From Berkiella sp964594635 (GTDB lineage: Bacteria; Pseudomonadota; Gammaproteobacteria; Berkiellales; Berkiellaceae): a stretch of 64,000 nt of DNA. The DNA is taken from assembly GCA_964594635.1 (NCBI GenBank), contig CAZQMV010000005.1, positions 158,990 to 222,989 of the forward strand. Reading direction: 5' to 3'. This document shows positions 34,496 to 44,006 of this stretch, piece after piece. The notes below the pieces were generated by a model. It was not told the origin of the DNA. It did no database searches and worked only from the letters and a program-made list of their open reading frames with translations. Position numbers and translations under genes: made by a program. The stretch's first letter is position 1. Every line of letters begins with the position of its first letter.

Positions 34496-35299
34496 TTATG
34501 ACACTTTACAAAATTGATAAGGTTGCTTTCGCTGATTGAATAAAAAATAGAGACCGAACAAAATCATCGGTATACATAAAATTTGTCCCATGGTTAACCA
34601 GCCAAAAGCCAAGTAACCATATTGCGGATCGGGCTGGCGGAAAAACTCTTCAATAATACGGATAACACCATAGCCGGCTAAAAAAAGACCCGACACGCTA
34701 CCAATGCGACGTGGTTTTGCCGAATAAAGCCAAACCATCAAAAATAATAAACCGCCCTCTAAAGCAACGGCATATAACGGTGTCGGGTGCCTTGGTAAAA
34801 ATCCCGCTTGTGGAAAGACCATGGCCCAGGGTACATCAGTCACTTTGCCCCATAATTCACCATTAATAAAATTGCCTATGCGTCCCGTTGCTATCGCAAG
34901 AGGAACCGTAGGCGCAATAATATCGCCAATCGCCCAAAAGGGATAACCATAATGCCTTGCAAAGAGTGCCGTTGATAGAATGACGCCCAATAAGCCGCCA
35001 TGGAAAGACATGCCACCTTGCCAAATTTTAAATAGCTGTAAAGGATCTTGTAACCAGTCAGGTAAGCCGTAAAACAGCATATAGCCAATACGACCACCTA
35101 ATACCACGCCCATGGCGGTATAAAAGAGCAAATCATTGAGTCTCTCAGAAGATCCCCAGCCAGGCAGAGATTTTGTGCGCACTCTCGCTGCACACCAGCA
35201 AGCCGCAAACCCGACCAAATACATGAGGCCATACCAACGGATCTGAAAAGTGTCGTTAATATGTAAGATAACTGGATTTATATTGGGATATTCAATCAT
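34496..35299 (-). CDS. lgt: Prolipoprotein diacylglyceryl transferase
   Basis: 267-residue inner-membrane enzyme with about seven helices that attaches diacylglycerol to lipobox cysteines. Signature GRIGNFINGELWGK, plus the HDTF-like INDTFQIRWYGLMYLVGF and PLYAVALEGGLLF. Its substrates include the Sel1 lipoprotein in this window. Confidence 0.95.
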   Translation of the reverse strand: MIEYPNINPVILHINDTFQIRWYGLMYLVGFAACWCAARVRTKSLPGWGSSERLNDLLFYTAMGVVLGGRIGYMLFYGLPDWLQDPLQLFKIWQGGMSFHGGLLGVILSTALFARHYGYPFWAIGDIIAPTVPLAIATGRIGNFINGELWGKVTDVPWAMVFPQAGFLPRHPTPLYAVALEGGLLFLMVWLYSAKPRRIGSVSGLFLAGYGVIRIIEEFFRQPDPQYGYLAFGWLTMGQILCIPMILFGLYFLFNQRKQPYQFCKVS

Positions 35300-35320
35300 A
35301 AGACTCAGTCTACCAGGCCG

Positions 35321-36127
35321 TTAAAAAGATGGCATCATCGTCCAAGCCATGAGAAGCAAAATTCCACCAAAAATGCGCTTGACGACCACAACCGGAAGTT
35401 TATGAACTAACATAACACCCAGCGGTGCAGCGACCAGACTCGATAACCCTATACTCAGGGCGGCTGGCCAATACACAAAACCGATACTACCTGGAGGAAG
35501 CCCTGTGACAGACCACCCAACAACCATTGCTGAAATTGCTCCCGCTAAAGCGGTGGGAAGCGCTGAGGCTGCCGAGGTTGCGCTCACTTGTGGAATTTCA
35601 AGCCCATACCATATTAAGAAGGGGATCACGAGCACGCCTCCCCCAATACCCAATAATCCCGAACTCATTCCGATAAAAACAGCTAACAAAAATGGCAGTA
35701 ACTTGTTTATTTTGCGCGGGCCTGCTTCTTTGATGATAGGCTTTTTGTTATCGATTAACATTTTGGCGCCCAGCAATAAACAAAAGAAAGCAAATGCTGT
35801 TTTTAAAATGTGCGAAGGCAGATATTTGCCCAGCACAATACCGCAAAGTGCACCCACTACCATGCCTGGGATCAGCCATTTTAAAACTTCCCATTGAACC
35901 GCTTTGCGTTTACTTTGTACCCAGGTCGTCATCAGCGAAGTAATAAAAATAGTGGCAAGGGAAGTTGCCGTTGCTATCTGCATCACATTGGAATGGGAAA
36001 ATTGCTCCCAAGAAAAAATTGCCAAGAGCGCAGGGACAACGACTACCCCGCCCCCTAATCCTAGCAGTCCCGACAATAAACCCGCGAGAAGACCGGTTAC
36101 TATGTAATAGATATAGACTAAACTCAT
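35321..36127 (-). CDS. TauE/SafE-family sulfite/anion exporter-like protein
   Basis: 268 residues, about eight transmembrane helices. The duplicated glycine-rich motif of the family is clear: GLLSGLLGLGGGVVVVPAL near the N terminus and GMSSGLLGIGGGVLVIPFLI in the middle. The substrate is probably an organic or sulfur anion, not predictable. Its ATG overlaps the stop of the carbonic anhydrase gene by 4 bp (ATGA), so the two are coupled. Confidence 0.9.
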   Translation of the reverse strand: MSLVYIYYIVTGLLAGLLSGLLGLGGGVVVVPALLAIFSWEQFSHSNVMQIATATSLATIFITSLMTTWVQSKRKAVQWEVLKWLIPGMVVGALCGIVLGKYLPSHILKTAFAFFCLLLGAKMLIDNKKPIIKEAGPRKINKLLPFLLAVFIGMSSGLLGIGGGVLVIPFLIWYGLEIPQVSATSAASALPTALAGAISAMVVGWSVTGLPPGSIGFVYWPAALSIGLSSLVAAPLGVMLVHKLPVVVVKRIFGGILLLMAWTMMPSF

Positions 36128-36804
36128 TTGGCGTTTTCAATGCGTTCTAAAATTTTGTCAGCCTCGTTATCATCGATCACCACAAATTTCTCATCGATTT
36201 CTTCGTAAGCATAAACTTCGGCTTGGCTAAGTTCAAACCACCAACCATGCAGCTTTAAGGTCCCTTCTTGGAGTTTCTGCTGCACAATTGGGTAGGTTTT
36301 TAAATTTTCTAATTGCTGCAACACATTCAGCTGTGACAATCGATTATGCTTCGCGAGGCCTTTAGCAAAATGATCATCATGATGTAAACGATCGATGATC
36401 TTCTTGCCATCTAACAACCATTCAGCAAGGTTTGGCATTTGTTCCACCATGGATTTTTCCAAGAGCGCACGCATCGCGCCACATTCAGAATGTCCACAAA
36501 CAATAAGATTACTGACCTTTAATTCATGTACTGCAAATTCAATCGCTGCGGCTTCTGATTTATCGCCACCCGATAAACCTGTGCCATGACAATGACAAGG
36601 CGGCACAATGTTACCCACGTTTCTGACCACAAACAGATCGCCTGGATCAGTTGAAGCAAACAGATTGGGCACAACTCGACTATCTGAACAAGCAATAAAT
36701 AACGTATCAGGGGATTGGCCCAAGGCTAATTTAGCAAAGGCCTCAAGGTAATTGGGGCGTATGTTTTTGCGAAACTCTACGATACCTTTGACGAGTTTTT
36801 TCAT
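36124..36804 (-). CDS. Beta-carbonic anhydrase
   Basis: 226 residues; interconverts CO2 and bicarbonate. Zinc ligands of the beta class are visible: Cys and Asp in IACSDSRVVP, and HxxC in CGHSECGAMRAL. Bicarbonate would feed AccC and purine synthesis. Coupled to a TauE-like exporter; whether that protein moves an anion connected to CO2 metabolism is speculation. Confidence 0.94.
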   Translation of the reverse strand: MKKLVKGIVEFRKNIRPNYLEAFAKLALGQSPDTLFIACSDSRVVPNLFASTDPGDLFVVRNVGNIVPPCHCHGTGLSGGDKSEAAAIEFAVHELKVSNLIVCGHSECGAMRALLEKSMVEQMPNLAEWLLDGKKIIDRLHHDDHFAKGLAKHNRLSQLNVLQQLENLKTYPIVQQKLQEGTLKLHGWWFELSQAEVYAYEEIDEKFVVIDDNEADKILERIENAK

Positions 36805-36903
36805 AGATACATCTTTATGCCAAACAATAAGAATTGCATGAATTAAAACAGCAAATGCCTTTTTAATCCATCTTGATCATAGTTTTAATTTAGTTAATGT
36901 ACT

Positions 36904-39684
36904 TTATTTGAAGGCAATGACTTTGGCTGTTTCTTGGTTGAGTCGCTCGCTCATCTGCTCAGTATTTAACGGCCTGCTATAATAGTACCCTTGCAGCTCA
37001 TCAATCTGTTGCGCCATTAAATAATCCACCTGCTCTTTAGTCTCTACTCCTTCTGCCACCGTTCTGATCTTCAAGCCTTTCGCCATGGCAACAATTGCAT
37101 TCACAATGCTAGCGTCTTCTTGATTTTCACAAACATGCTTAACAAAAGATTGATCAATTTTTAACGCGTCTATGGGGAACCTGCGCAAATAGCTAAGTGA
37201 TGAATAGCCTGTTCCAAAATCATCAATGGAAATCGTGATCCCCATCGCTTTTAACACTTTCAAGCGCAACACACAGCGATCAATATTATCAATTAAAACA
37301 CCTTCGGTTAATTCTAAATCAAGCGATTTCGGTGGCAACTGGGTTTCCATTAAAATGCGAGCCGTTTCTTTGACTAAATCGCCAGTTCTAAATTGATAAG
37401 CGGAAAGGTTAACCGATACTTTTAAATGTTCAAATCCTAAATCATGCCATTTTTTGGTTTGAGCACAAGCCGTTTTCATTACCCAACGTCCAACAGCAAC
37501 AATCACGCCCAACTCTTCCGCTAACGGAATAAAGATATTAGAAGGAACCAAGCCTAATTCTGGATTTTGCCAACGAAGAAGCGCTTCGACACCACATATC
37601 AAACCTGACTTTGCGTCAATCTTGGGTTGATAATCAAGATAGAATTCATCATTCGCTAACGCCCCACGCAGCAAGATTTCCATGCGCTGTTTAGCCAGTA
37701 CTTGATCGTTCATTTGTGGGACATAAAGCTGGTAGGAATTACGCTCAGTATTTTTCGCATGATAAAGGGCGGTGTCTGCATTGGTGAAGAGTGTTTGCAG
37801 ATCTTGTGCATCATCTGGATACAAACTGACACCTGCAGAGGCACCCAATAAAATATCATGCCCCTCGATGTTGAAAAAATGTGCTGTTATTGTCAAGAGA
37901 ATATTTTGTACTTCCTCTCTTAATTGAGAAAAATCTGTGACGTTTTGAATAATTAATGCAAACTCATCACCGGTCACTCTTGATACTAGATCTTTCTTTT
38001 TGATACAACGGCTGAGTCTAGTGGCTACTGATTGTAAAATGACATCACCAATTTCATGACCATATGAATCATTGAGCACTTTAAAATTATCAAGCCCAAC
38101 CATCACTAAAGCAAATCTGCTTTTATTGGCGTTGGCTTTTTTAATTTCCAAATCAAGTTGCGTCATCATCAATGAACGATTCGGTAAAGATGTTAATGCG
38201 TCGTAATTGGTCAAATATTGTAATTCGTCTTCCGTTTGTTTAAATTGGGTAATATCGGAGAACACCGCCACATAATGAATTAACTGTTTATTGTCATTCA
38301 ACATGGCATTGATCGTTAAACGTTGAGGATAGACTTCACCATTTTGTCTTTTTTCCCATAATTCGCCTTGCCACTTTCCTTTCGCTTGTAATGAAAGATG
38401 CATGCGGCGATAAAAGTCCTCATTTTGCTTATCACTGTGCAAGATATTCATCGATTGACCAATAATGTCTTGCCGCGAAAATCCAGTAATTTCTGTAAAT
38501 GAAGGATTAATTTCAATAATATTAAAATTGGGGTCGGTGACGATAACGCCTTCGGTGGTGCTTTCAAACACTTTATTGAATAATTCCAAACGTTGTTGTG
38601 TTTCTCTTTTTGCCGTGATGTCTAACAAAGTGCCCGCCATGCGCAAAGCGCGACCATGTTTATTTCTTTCCACAATTTTAGCTCGGGCTAATATCCAACA
38701 CCAATAACCCTGTTTGTGTAGCAAACGATGTTCAACCATGAAAAAAGGATTCTCGTCTGTCATATGAAGTTTGAGAGCGCTCAACACTATCGAAATATCA
38801 TCATGGTGGATCAACTTAAAGTAATTTTCTCGATTACTTGGAATTTCGTCGCGTTGGTATCCTAGCAAATTTTCAAAGCTTTCATCAAAATACCAAAAAT
38901 CATTTAACACATCCCAGTCAAACATGACTTCATTACTACCCCAAAGTGCCAAATTAAGACGCTCCTCGCTTTTACTGATGGCCACATCTCGTTGCTCAAC
39001 CTCTTGCAACATGGAATTGATACCTTCAGTTAATGAGCCTAAATCATCTTGTGATAGCTGTTGAGCACGAACAGAGTAATTTTTCGTTTGCGTAATTGTT
39101 TTAACGGTTTGTAACAAGTTATATAAGGATTTGGTTAAAATTCTTTGTAACCTAAAAGTGACCATCATGGCACCTAACAGCGAAAACATTAAAATCATCG
39201 ACCCAACCATAATGAGATAGTTGGTTCGATATTTTATCTCAGACAAAGAAGACATAAGCACCACTTTCCCAACGGGACGTTGCTCATAAGTAACATCACC
39301 GATGATTTTAACGTAATTTCTCATAAAAATAACGTTGTGGTTATTAACCAACGCTGGCAACTCGCTTTCGGGTAATTTTTTGGGGTTATAAACCATGATC
39401 AGTTTGCCACTAATGGAATAAACCCATACGCCTACAATTTCAGAATTCTTGCGGAAGTATTGTAAAATTTCATTTATTTTTTCAGAATTATTTGCAGCAA
39501 TAGCAGAACCTGCATAATGGCTAATCAAATCCACTTTGAGTTGCAGGGATTTCTCAAGTTCAAGGTGGGCTTGTTTAATATCAAATGAAATGAACGCAAT
39601 CCCAGCGAGCAATAACGAAACCAAGCTCACTGTACAGGCGTATAGTTGCACTTTTTGACTGAAAGAAAGTCTTAACAGTGCCAT
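36904..39684 (-). CDS. Membrane GGDEF/EAL protein with HAMP and PAS sensors
   Basis: 926 residues: TM1 (15-35), periplasmic sensor (36-153), TM2 (154-176), HAMP-like linker (178-230), PAS (about 240-360, PAC end), PAS (365-482), GGDEF domain (490-655) and EAL domain (670-915). The EAL motif (EALLRW, 700-704) and DFGTGYSSLSYLRRFPID loop are intact, so phosphodiesterase activity is likely. The cyclase motif is TGDEF (571-575), a deviation from GGDEF, and the RxxD I-site is absent (KKKD). A net c-di-GMP degrader is the best guess. Confidence 0.92.
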   Translation of the reverse strand: MALLRLSFSQKVQLYACTVSLVSLLLAGIAFISFDIKQAHLELEKSLQLKVDLISHYAGSAIAANNSEKINEILQYFRKNSEIVGVWVYSISGKLIMVYNPKKLPESELPALVNNHNVIFMRNYVKIIGDVTYEQRPVGKVVLMSSLSEIKYRTNYLIMVGSMILMFSLLGAMMVTFRLQRILTKSLYNLLQTVKTITQTKNYSVRAQQLSQDDLGSLTEGINSMLQEVEQRDVAISKSEERLNLALWGSNEVMFDWDVLNDFWYFDESFENLLGYQRDEIPSNRENYFKLIHHDDISIVLSALKLHMTDENPFFMVEHRLLHKQGYWCWILARAKIVERNKHGRALRMAGTLLDITAKRETQQRLELFNKVFESTTEGVIVTDPNFNIIEINPSFTEITGFSRQDIIGQSMNILHSDKQNEDFYRRMHLSLQAKGKWQGELWEKRQNGEVYPQRLTINAMLNDNKQLIHYVAVFSDITQFKQTEDELQYLTNYDALTSLPNRSLMMTQLDLEIKKANANKSRFALVMVGLDNFKVLNDSYGHEIGDVILQSVATRLSRCIKKKDLVSRVTGDEFALIIQNVTDFSQLREEVQNILLTITAHFFNIEGHDILLGASAGVSLYPDDAQDLQTLFTNADTALYHAKNTERNSYQLYVPQMNDQVLAKQRMEILLRGALANDEFYLDYQPKIDAKSGLICGVEALLRWQNPELGLVPSNIFIPLAEELGVIVAVGRWVMKTACAQTKKWHDLGFEHLKVSVNLSAYQFRTGDLVKETARILMETQLPPKSLDLELTEGVLIDNIDRCVLRLKVLKAMGITISIDDFGTGYSSLSYLRRFPIDALKIDQSFVKHVCENQEDASIVNAIVAMAKGLKIRTVAEGVETKEQVDYLMAQQIDELQGYYYSRPLNTEQMSERLNQETAKVIAFK

Positions 39685-39780
39685 GGCAAATGGGGTATTC
39701 CAAATGATGAGTAACTATATAAAGAATGGCACGTTTAACATTATTTTTGCGGTTAAAATCAAAAAATATCTAGGGGAATA

Positions 39781-39909
39781 AATACTCACAGCAGTCGATT
39801 TGTAGGCAAGGCGCCGAGCCTTCGAACAATAGGAGTGTATGCTTTGATACATGACTGTTGTGAGATAGGCGATGGCAACAAAGCATACAATTCGAATGCG
39901 AAGAGTATT
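39781..39909 (-). repeat. Structured intergenic element downstream of ptsP
   Basis: 129-bp element bounded by a 7-bp inverted repeat, AATACTC (39781-39787) and GAGTATT (39903-39909), the latter overlapping the ptsP stop codon. The apical stem TGTAT/ATACA (39836-39840, 39847-39851) carries the same TCATGTA...TACACT core as the rpoS and 58-kb copies. Its gene-proximal end is shared with the fragment after glsA. No ORF occupies the 223-bp gap to the next gene. Confidence 0.65.
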
Positions 39910-42169
39910 ATTTGCCGCCGCGAACTAGGCCGCCCAGTCCTGCATCTTCTAATGCGCTTTCAAGGAATTTTCGTATATCTTGAGCATGATGAAAATGCAT
40001 CACTTCTTTGACCAATTGTTGTGCTTTGATCATTGTGAAGTTGCGAATAATCCATTTAACGCGGGGAATGCTATGCGCATTCATACTGAGTAAGTTATAC
40101 CCTAACCCTAATAAGACAATAACAGCAGCCGGCTCCGAAGCCATTTCGCCGCATATTCCTACAGGTTTATTGTTTGCATGAGCAGCGTTAGCAATGTCTT
40201 GTAATGCGTGTAAAACCGCTGGATGTAATGAATCATAAAGATTGGCAACATGAGGGTTATTTCTATCAACCGCCAATAAATATTGAGTCAAATCGTTGCT
40301 GCCTACGGAAAGAAAATCAACGCGTTTTATTAATTCATGGGCTTGATAAACCGCAGAAGGCACTTCAATCATCACACCGGTTTCAGGGAAACGCGCATTA
40401 CCACCTTCATCAATGACTTCGCGGTGCGCTTGGCGCAGTAGTCTTAATGCTTCTTCCACTTCATTGATACTCGAAATCATGGGAAACAAAACGCGTAAAT
40501 TTTGTAACCCATTGCTAGCACGAAGCATCGCACGAAGTTGTACTAAAAAGATTTCTGGATGATCTAGGGTAATACGGATCCCTCGCCATCCCAAAAAGGG
40601 ATTATCTTCTACCACAGGAAAATAGGGTAAAAACTTATCGCCACCCACATCCAATGTACGAATGGTAACCGGCTTGGGTGCAAAACTTTCTAATAGTTGA
40701 CGATAGATAAGATATTGCTCTTCTTCACTTGGGAATCTATCGCGGATCATAAATGGCACTTCAGTACGATATAGCCCAACGCCCTCAGCACCCACTTGTA
40801 AAGCAGGACGAATATCTGCGACTAAACCCGCATTCACGCATAAAGAGACATTCACACCATCGGGCGTTTGTGAACGTAGCTCACGCAACTCATCTAACCC
40901 AGCATAGAGTTCTTTTTCTTCAGCAGCGAGTCTTGCAAAGTCTGCAATCATCCCTTCTGTTGGTGAAGTGAAGACTTCCCCATGGTAACCATCAACAATA
41001 ATGGTTTTTTGATCGCATTTGTGAGCAGGGAATCCCCCGACACCCATGACAGCAGGAATGCCTATGGCTCTTGCCAAAATAGCGACATGTGAATTGGCAG
41101 AACCTTTTAGTGACACCATCCCTAATAAATGATCTTGTGGCACTTCTGCCAGATCGGAAGCGGAGATTTCATCGCCTACTAAAATGGTATTTTTGGGATA
41201 AAAAAGCGGCACATGGTTTTCGCTCTGTAAATTCGACAACACTCTACGGCCTAAATCAAGCAAATCAGCAGATCGCTCTCGCAGATAAGGATCTTCCATT
41301 GCTTCAAATTTATGCACTTGGCGTTTGATAATTTTGCGAAGTGCAAAAGGAGCCCAATGTCCTTCTTCAATCAACGAAATAATATCTTGTTTAATGCTGC
41401 GGCTATCTAAAATGCGCAAATAGGCATCAAACAAATTTTGTTCCTCTGGTAACAAGGTTTTAACCAAGTGACCTTTTAAGCGTCGAATGTCCGCGCGGGT
41501 CATTTCTAAGGCTTGTTCAAAATACTCAATTTCTCGAGGAATATCGGTGATTTCTTTATCAGAAACCGCATCCAGATCAGCCGGCAAAACCAACACCGCT
41601 GTACCAATGGCAATACCGGGTGCGGAAGGGATCCCATGTAAGGTCGTTGGGCCAGCAGGCGAAGTAATGGTCAGATCGGCAATCATCCCTGCCGTTCTTG
41701 CATGGGCAATATAACTTGCCAATTGAGCAGAAACCGTGACTAAAAAGGCAACTTCACCTTCATCAAAGCGTCTGGGGCTACGTTGTTGAATGACTAAAAT
41801 ACCAACCACTTTGCGTTGGTGGATCATGGGTACGCCTAAAAAGGCGGAATAGCGTTCTTCACCGGTTTCTGGAAAATAGCGATAACGAGGATGACTTGGT
41901 GCGTCACTTAAATTAATAGGCTCTTCACGTTCACCGACCAAACCGACGAGTCCTTCAGAAAGCGGTATGGTCACATTGCCATCCACCCCTTCTAAAAAGC
42001 CCACTGAAGCGGCAAGTAAATAATGGTGCTTTCGACGATCAACTAAATAGGCAGAACAGGCTTCCACTTCCATTGCGTTGGAAACTCGCTCGACAATGAT
42101 GCGTAGAAGTTCGCTTAAGTCTTGTGCTTCATTGACTTCCTGAACAATTTGGCGCAAAACACCTAGCAA
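39908..42169 (-). CDS. ptsP: Nitrogen-PTS enzyme I (PtsP)
   Basis: 753 residues. N-terminal GAF sensor (1-165), then PEP-utilising enzyme I: phosphohistidine domain GSANSHVAILARAIGIPAVM and TIM barrel with RTEVPFMIRDR and VGSNDLTQYLLAVDRNN. Starts the NPr/EIIA-Ntr phosphorelay that senses nitrogen and K+ status. The start is a TTG at 42169 preceded by GGGAGG at 5 bases; no upstream ATG is compatible. A structured repeat follows the stop codon. Confidence 0.95.
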   Translation of the reverse strand: MLGVLRQIVQEVNEAQDLSELLRIIVERVSNAMEVEACSAYLVDRRKHHYLLAASVGFLEGVDGNVTIPLSEGLVGLVGEREEPINLSDAPSHPRYRYFPETGEERYSAFLGVPMIHQRKVVGILVIQQRSPRRFDEGEVAFLVTVSAQLASYIAHARTAGMIADLTITSPAGPTTLHGIPSAPGIAIGTAVLVLPADLDAVSDKEITDIPREIEYFEQALEMTRADIRRLKGHLVKTLLPEEQNLFDAYLRILDSRSIKQDIISLIEEGHWAPFALRKIIKRQVHKFEAMEDPYLRERSADLLDLGRRVLSNLQSENHVPLFYPKNTILVGDEISASDLAEVPQDHLLGMVSLKGSANSHVAILARAIGIPAVMGVGGFPAHKCDQKTIIVDGYHGEVFTSPTEGMIADFARLAAEEKELYAGLDELRELRSQTPDGVNVSLCVNAGLVADIRPALQVGAEGVGLYRTEVPFMIRDRFPSEEEQYLIYRQLLESFAPKPVTIRTLDVGGDKFLPYFPVVEDNPFLGWRGIRITLDHPEIFLVQLRAMLRASNGLQNLRVLFPMISSINEVEEALRLLRQAHREVIDEGGNARFPETGVMIEVPSAVYQAHELIKRVDFLSVGSNDLTQYLLAVDRNNPHVANLYDSLHPAVLHALQDIANAAHANNKPVGICGEMASEPAAVIVLLGLGYNLLSMNAHSIPRVKWIIRNFTMIKAQQLVKEVMHFHHAQDIRKFLESALEDAGLGGLVRGGK

Positions 42170-42197
42170 AACTACCTCCCTAGCCTGAGGTTATATT

Positions 42198-42710
42198 TTA
42201 GTGGTCAAGAGGATCCAATGTCATCAACTCTTTTTTGATATGCATTAATTTTGGTGCAAATTCCAGTAAAGCTTGTCGGTAGACTTCTCGTTTAAAGGCA
42301 ACAACTTGATAAAGCGGGAACCAAAAGCTCACCCAACGCCAATGATCGAACTCAGGTTTGATAGAAACATCCAACTTAATGCAACTATCATCACCTTCTA
42401 AACGCAGTAGAAACCATTTTTGTTTTTGACCAATGCAAGGAGGACGAGTATCACTACGAACTAAACGTCTTGGTAAGCGATAACTTAACCACCGTTCAGA
42501 TTCAGCGACGATTGAGACTTGATGTGAAGATAGCCCAATTTCTTCATTTAACTCACGAAAGAGTGCGTCATGAAGTTCTTCTTTATCGTGAATACCACCT
42601 TGAGGAAATTGCCAAGCCTCTTGATTGATCCGTCTTCCCCAAAAGAGTTGTCCGATAGAGTTAGTTAGAATTATACCTACATTTAAACGAAACCCGTTTT
42701 CATCAATCAC
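42198..42710 (-). CDS. rppH: RNA pyrophosphohydrolase RppH
   Basis: 170-residue Nudix hydrolase that removes pyrophosphate from 5' ends of RNA and triggers decay. Nudix box GGIHDKEELHDALFRELNEEIGL spans about residues 38-60 (G-x5-E-x7-REUxEExGU). N terminus MIDENGFRLNVG aligns with E. coli, so the GTG at 42710 is the start. Upstream of ptsP as in E. coli. Confidence 0.95.
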   Translation of the reverse strand: MIDENGFRLNVGIILTNSIGQLFWGRRINQEAWQFPQGGIHDKEELHDALFRELNEEIGLSSHQVSIVAESERWLSYRLPRRLVRSDTRPPCIGQKQKWFLLRLEGDDSCIKLDVSIKPEFDHWRWVSFWFPLYQVVAFKREVYRQALLEFAPKLMHIKKELMTLDPLDH

Positions 42711-42781
42711 TGGATGCTCTTATCAATTGGATAGTTTGTGATTATTTTTTCACATAGGCGGGCAACTCAGCAAACATATCT

Positions 42782-42812
42782 AAAAAAGCAAAGCGCACTT
42801 ATGCGCTTTGCT
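42782..42812 (-). terminator. Intrinsic terminator of the last outer-membrane barrel gene
   Basis: On the minus strand an 11-bp perfect stem AGCAAAGCGCA/TGCGCTTTGCT around a 4-base loop is followed by TTTTT. It lies about 85 bp after the stop codon at 42896. A second stem-loop, AGGCGGC with GCCGCCT, lies between the gene and this terminator. Confidence 0.9.
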
Positions 42813-42895
42813 AAATATTTGGGGCGACTTAACTGCTAAGGCGGCTTGCTATTTCTGCTCGCCGCCTAGCTCAATCAAGAAACTTCCAGTGTATT

Positions 42896-43660
42896 TTAGA
42901 TGAAGTTATACACTAAAGAAGCTTTAGCCGTATTTTCATGGCGACTGCCATCACTGCTTACATTGAACAATGTGCCAAGATCACTAGCTAAAACAGCTAC
43001 GTCATCATTTCTGCCATGACTGTGGTAGTTGTATTCAGCACGTAAAGATAATGTTTTGCACACTGGGATTGGGAACTCAGCACCCAAACCACCAATGAAG
43101 CCCCAACGATGATTGCGATCGTTGTTGTATACCGCGGTGTAAGCAGGAGCATCTGGTCTTGTTACAGTGAAATCAACATCATCAACACGTGTTACTTCAG
43201 CACCTAAGCGAATATAAGGTAAGAAGTAAGAAGAAACTTCATAACCAATTCGCGCAGTTAAGCCAACAACAGCATTGTGATGAGTATTTCCGCTAACTGA
43301 ACCAACTAATGTACCAGCAACAGGGTCAACAACGGTAAATCCACGATCATTATCATCATGTTTACGCCAGTCAACGCTGACTTCACCACCAAGCAACCAG
43401 CCATTTACGCGCGCTTGGTAACCAGCAAGGATACCCCAAAGAAATTTACTGCTGCTATCATCATTACCAATTTGGTAAGAAGTAATTTCGCTACCAGGAG
43501 CTGGATGCTGAATCGTGACGGCGCCGTCACTATCGCTGTGCCATGCCCAACCGCCTGATAAACCTACTAACCAATTTCCATTTTCACAGCAACCTGCTTG
43601 TGCAGCGGCAGCTGCAAATAAGGTTGATGAAAGGCATAAAAGAATTCCAATTTTTTTCAT
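42896..43660 (-). CDS. Outer-membrane beta-barrel, paralog 1 of 4
   Basis: 254 residues with signal peptide (MKKIGILLCLSSTLFAAAAA, cleaved near AQA) and a barrel of the small opacity/OmpA-like kind: GNWLVGLSGGWAW, GILAGYQARVNGWLLGGEVS, LTARIGYEVSSYFLPYIRLG, GGLGAEFPIPVCKTLSLRAE and C-terminal SLVYNFI. The same blocks recur in the next three genes. The ATG at 43660 has GGGGTG upstream; a GTG at 43669 is in frame. Surface loops differ between paralogs, as expected for exposed antigens. Confidence 0.85.
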   Translation of the reverse strand: MKKIGILLCLSSTLFAAAAAQAGCCENGNWLVGLSGGWAWHSDSDGAVTIQHPAPGSEITSYQIGNDDSSSKFLWGILAGYQARVNGWLLGGEVSVDWRKHDDNDRGFTVVDPVAGTLVGSVSGNTHHNAVVGLTARIGYEVSSYFLPYIRLGAEVTRVDDVDFTVTRPDAPAYTAVYNNDRNHRWGFIGGLGAEFPIPVCKTLSLRAEYNYHSHGRNDDVAVLASDLGTLFNVSSDGSRHENTAKASLVYNFI

Positions 43661-43802
43661 GATATTCACCCCAAACTAATGTTAGTTAATTAAACACATT
43701 TTAGGTATAAGCGTTGATGATACGTTTGTCAAATTTTGGCATTAAATTCACTGCTATTTGCGTAAAACAACGTCAAAAAAATGACACTACCTGTCTTCGC
43801 TC

Positions 43803-43979
43803 TTCGAGCTACAACAAGGCTTCGAAAGATGTTGCCTCACTACTACAATATAATAGTAACACTTGATGCAGAGTAGCAACTCAGTATGCTCTTCTATTGA
43901 AAATCAGGGCTGACACCTGTCTACGCGCTTCGAGCTACGACAAGGCTCATATTGAGCCGCGCCGAAGCTATTGGCGTAG
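43803..43979. repeat. Duplicated hairpin element in the 337-bp gap between barrel genes
   Basis: A 19-base unit, TTCGAGCTACAACAAGGCT (43803-43821), recurs at 43929-43947 with one change. The second copy sits in a nested palindrome: CTACGC (43921-43926)/GCGTAG (43974-43979), GCTTCG (43927-43932)/CGAAGC (43963-43968), and GGCTCA/TGAGCC (43944-43949, 43953-43958) around TAT. The first copy is decayed. No ORF is supported in 43670-44006. Confidence 0.55.
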
Positions 43980-44006
43980 GCGGGCAGAGGTCGGCCCCTA
44001 CAGATA

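Noticed and set aside
41487..41714. 75-aa plus ORF inside ptsP
   Set aside because: Antisense to conserved ptsP sequence, no start signals.
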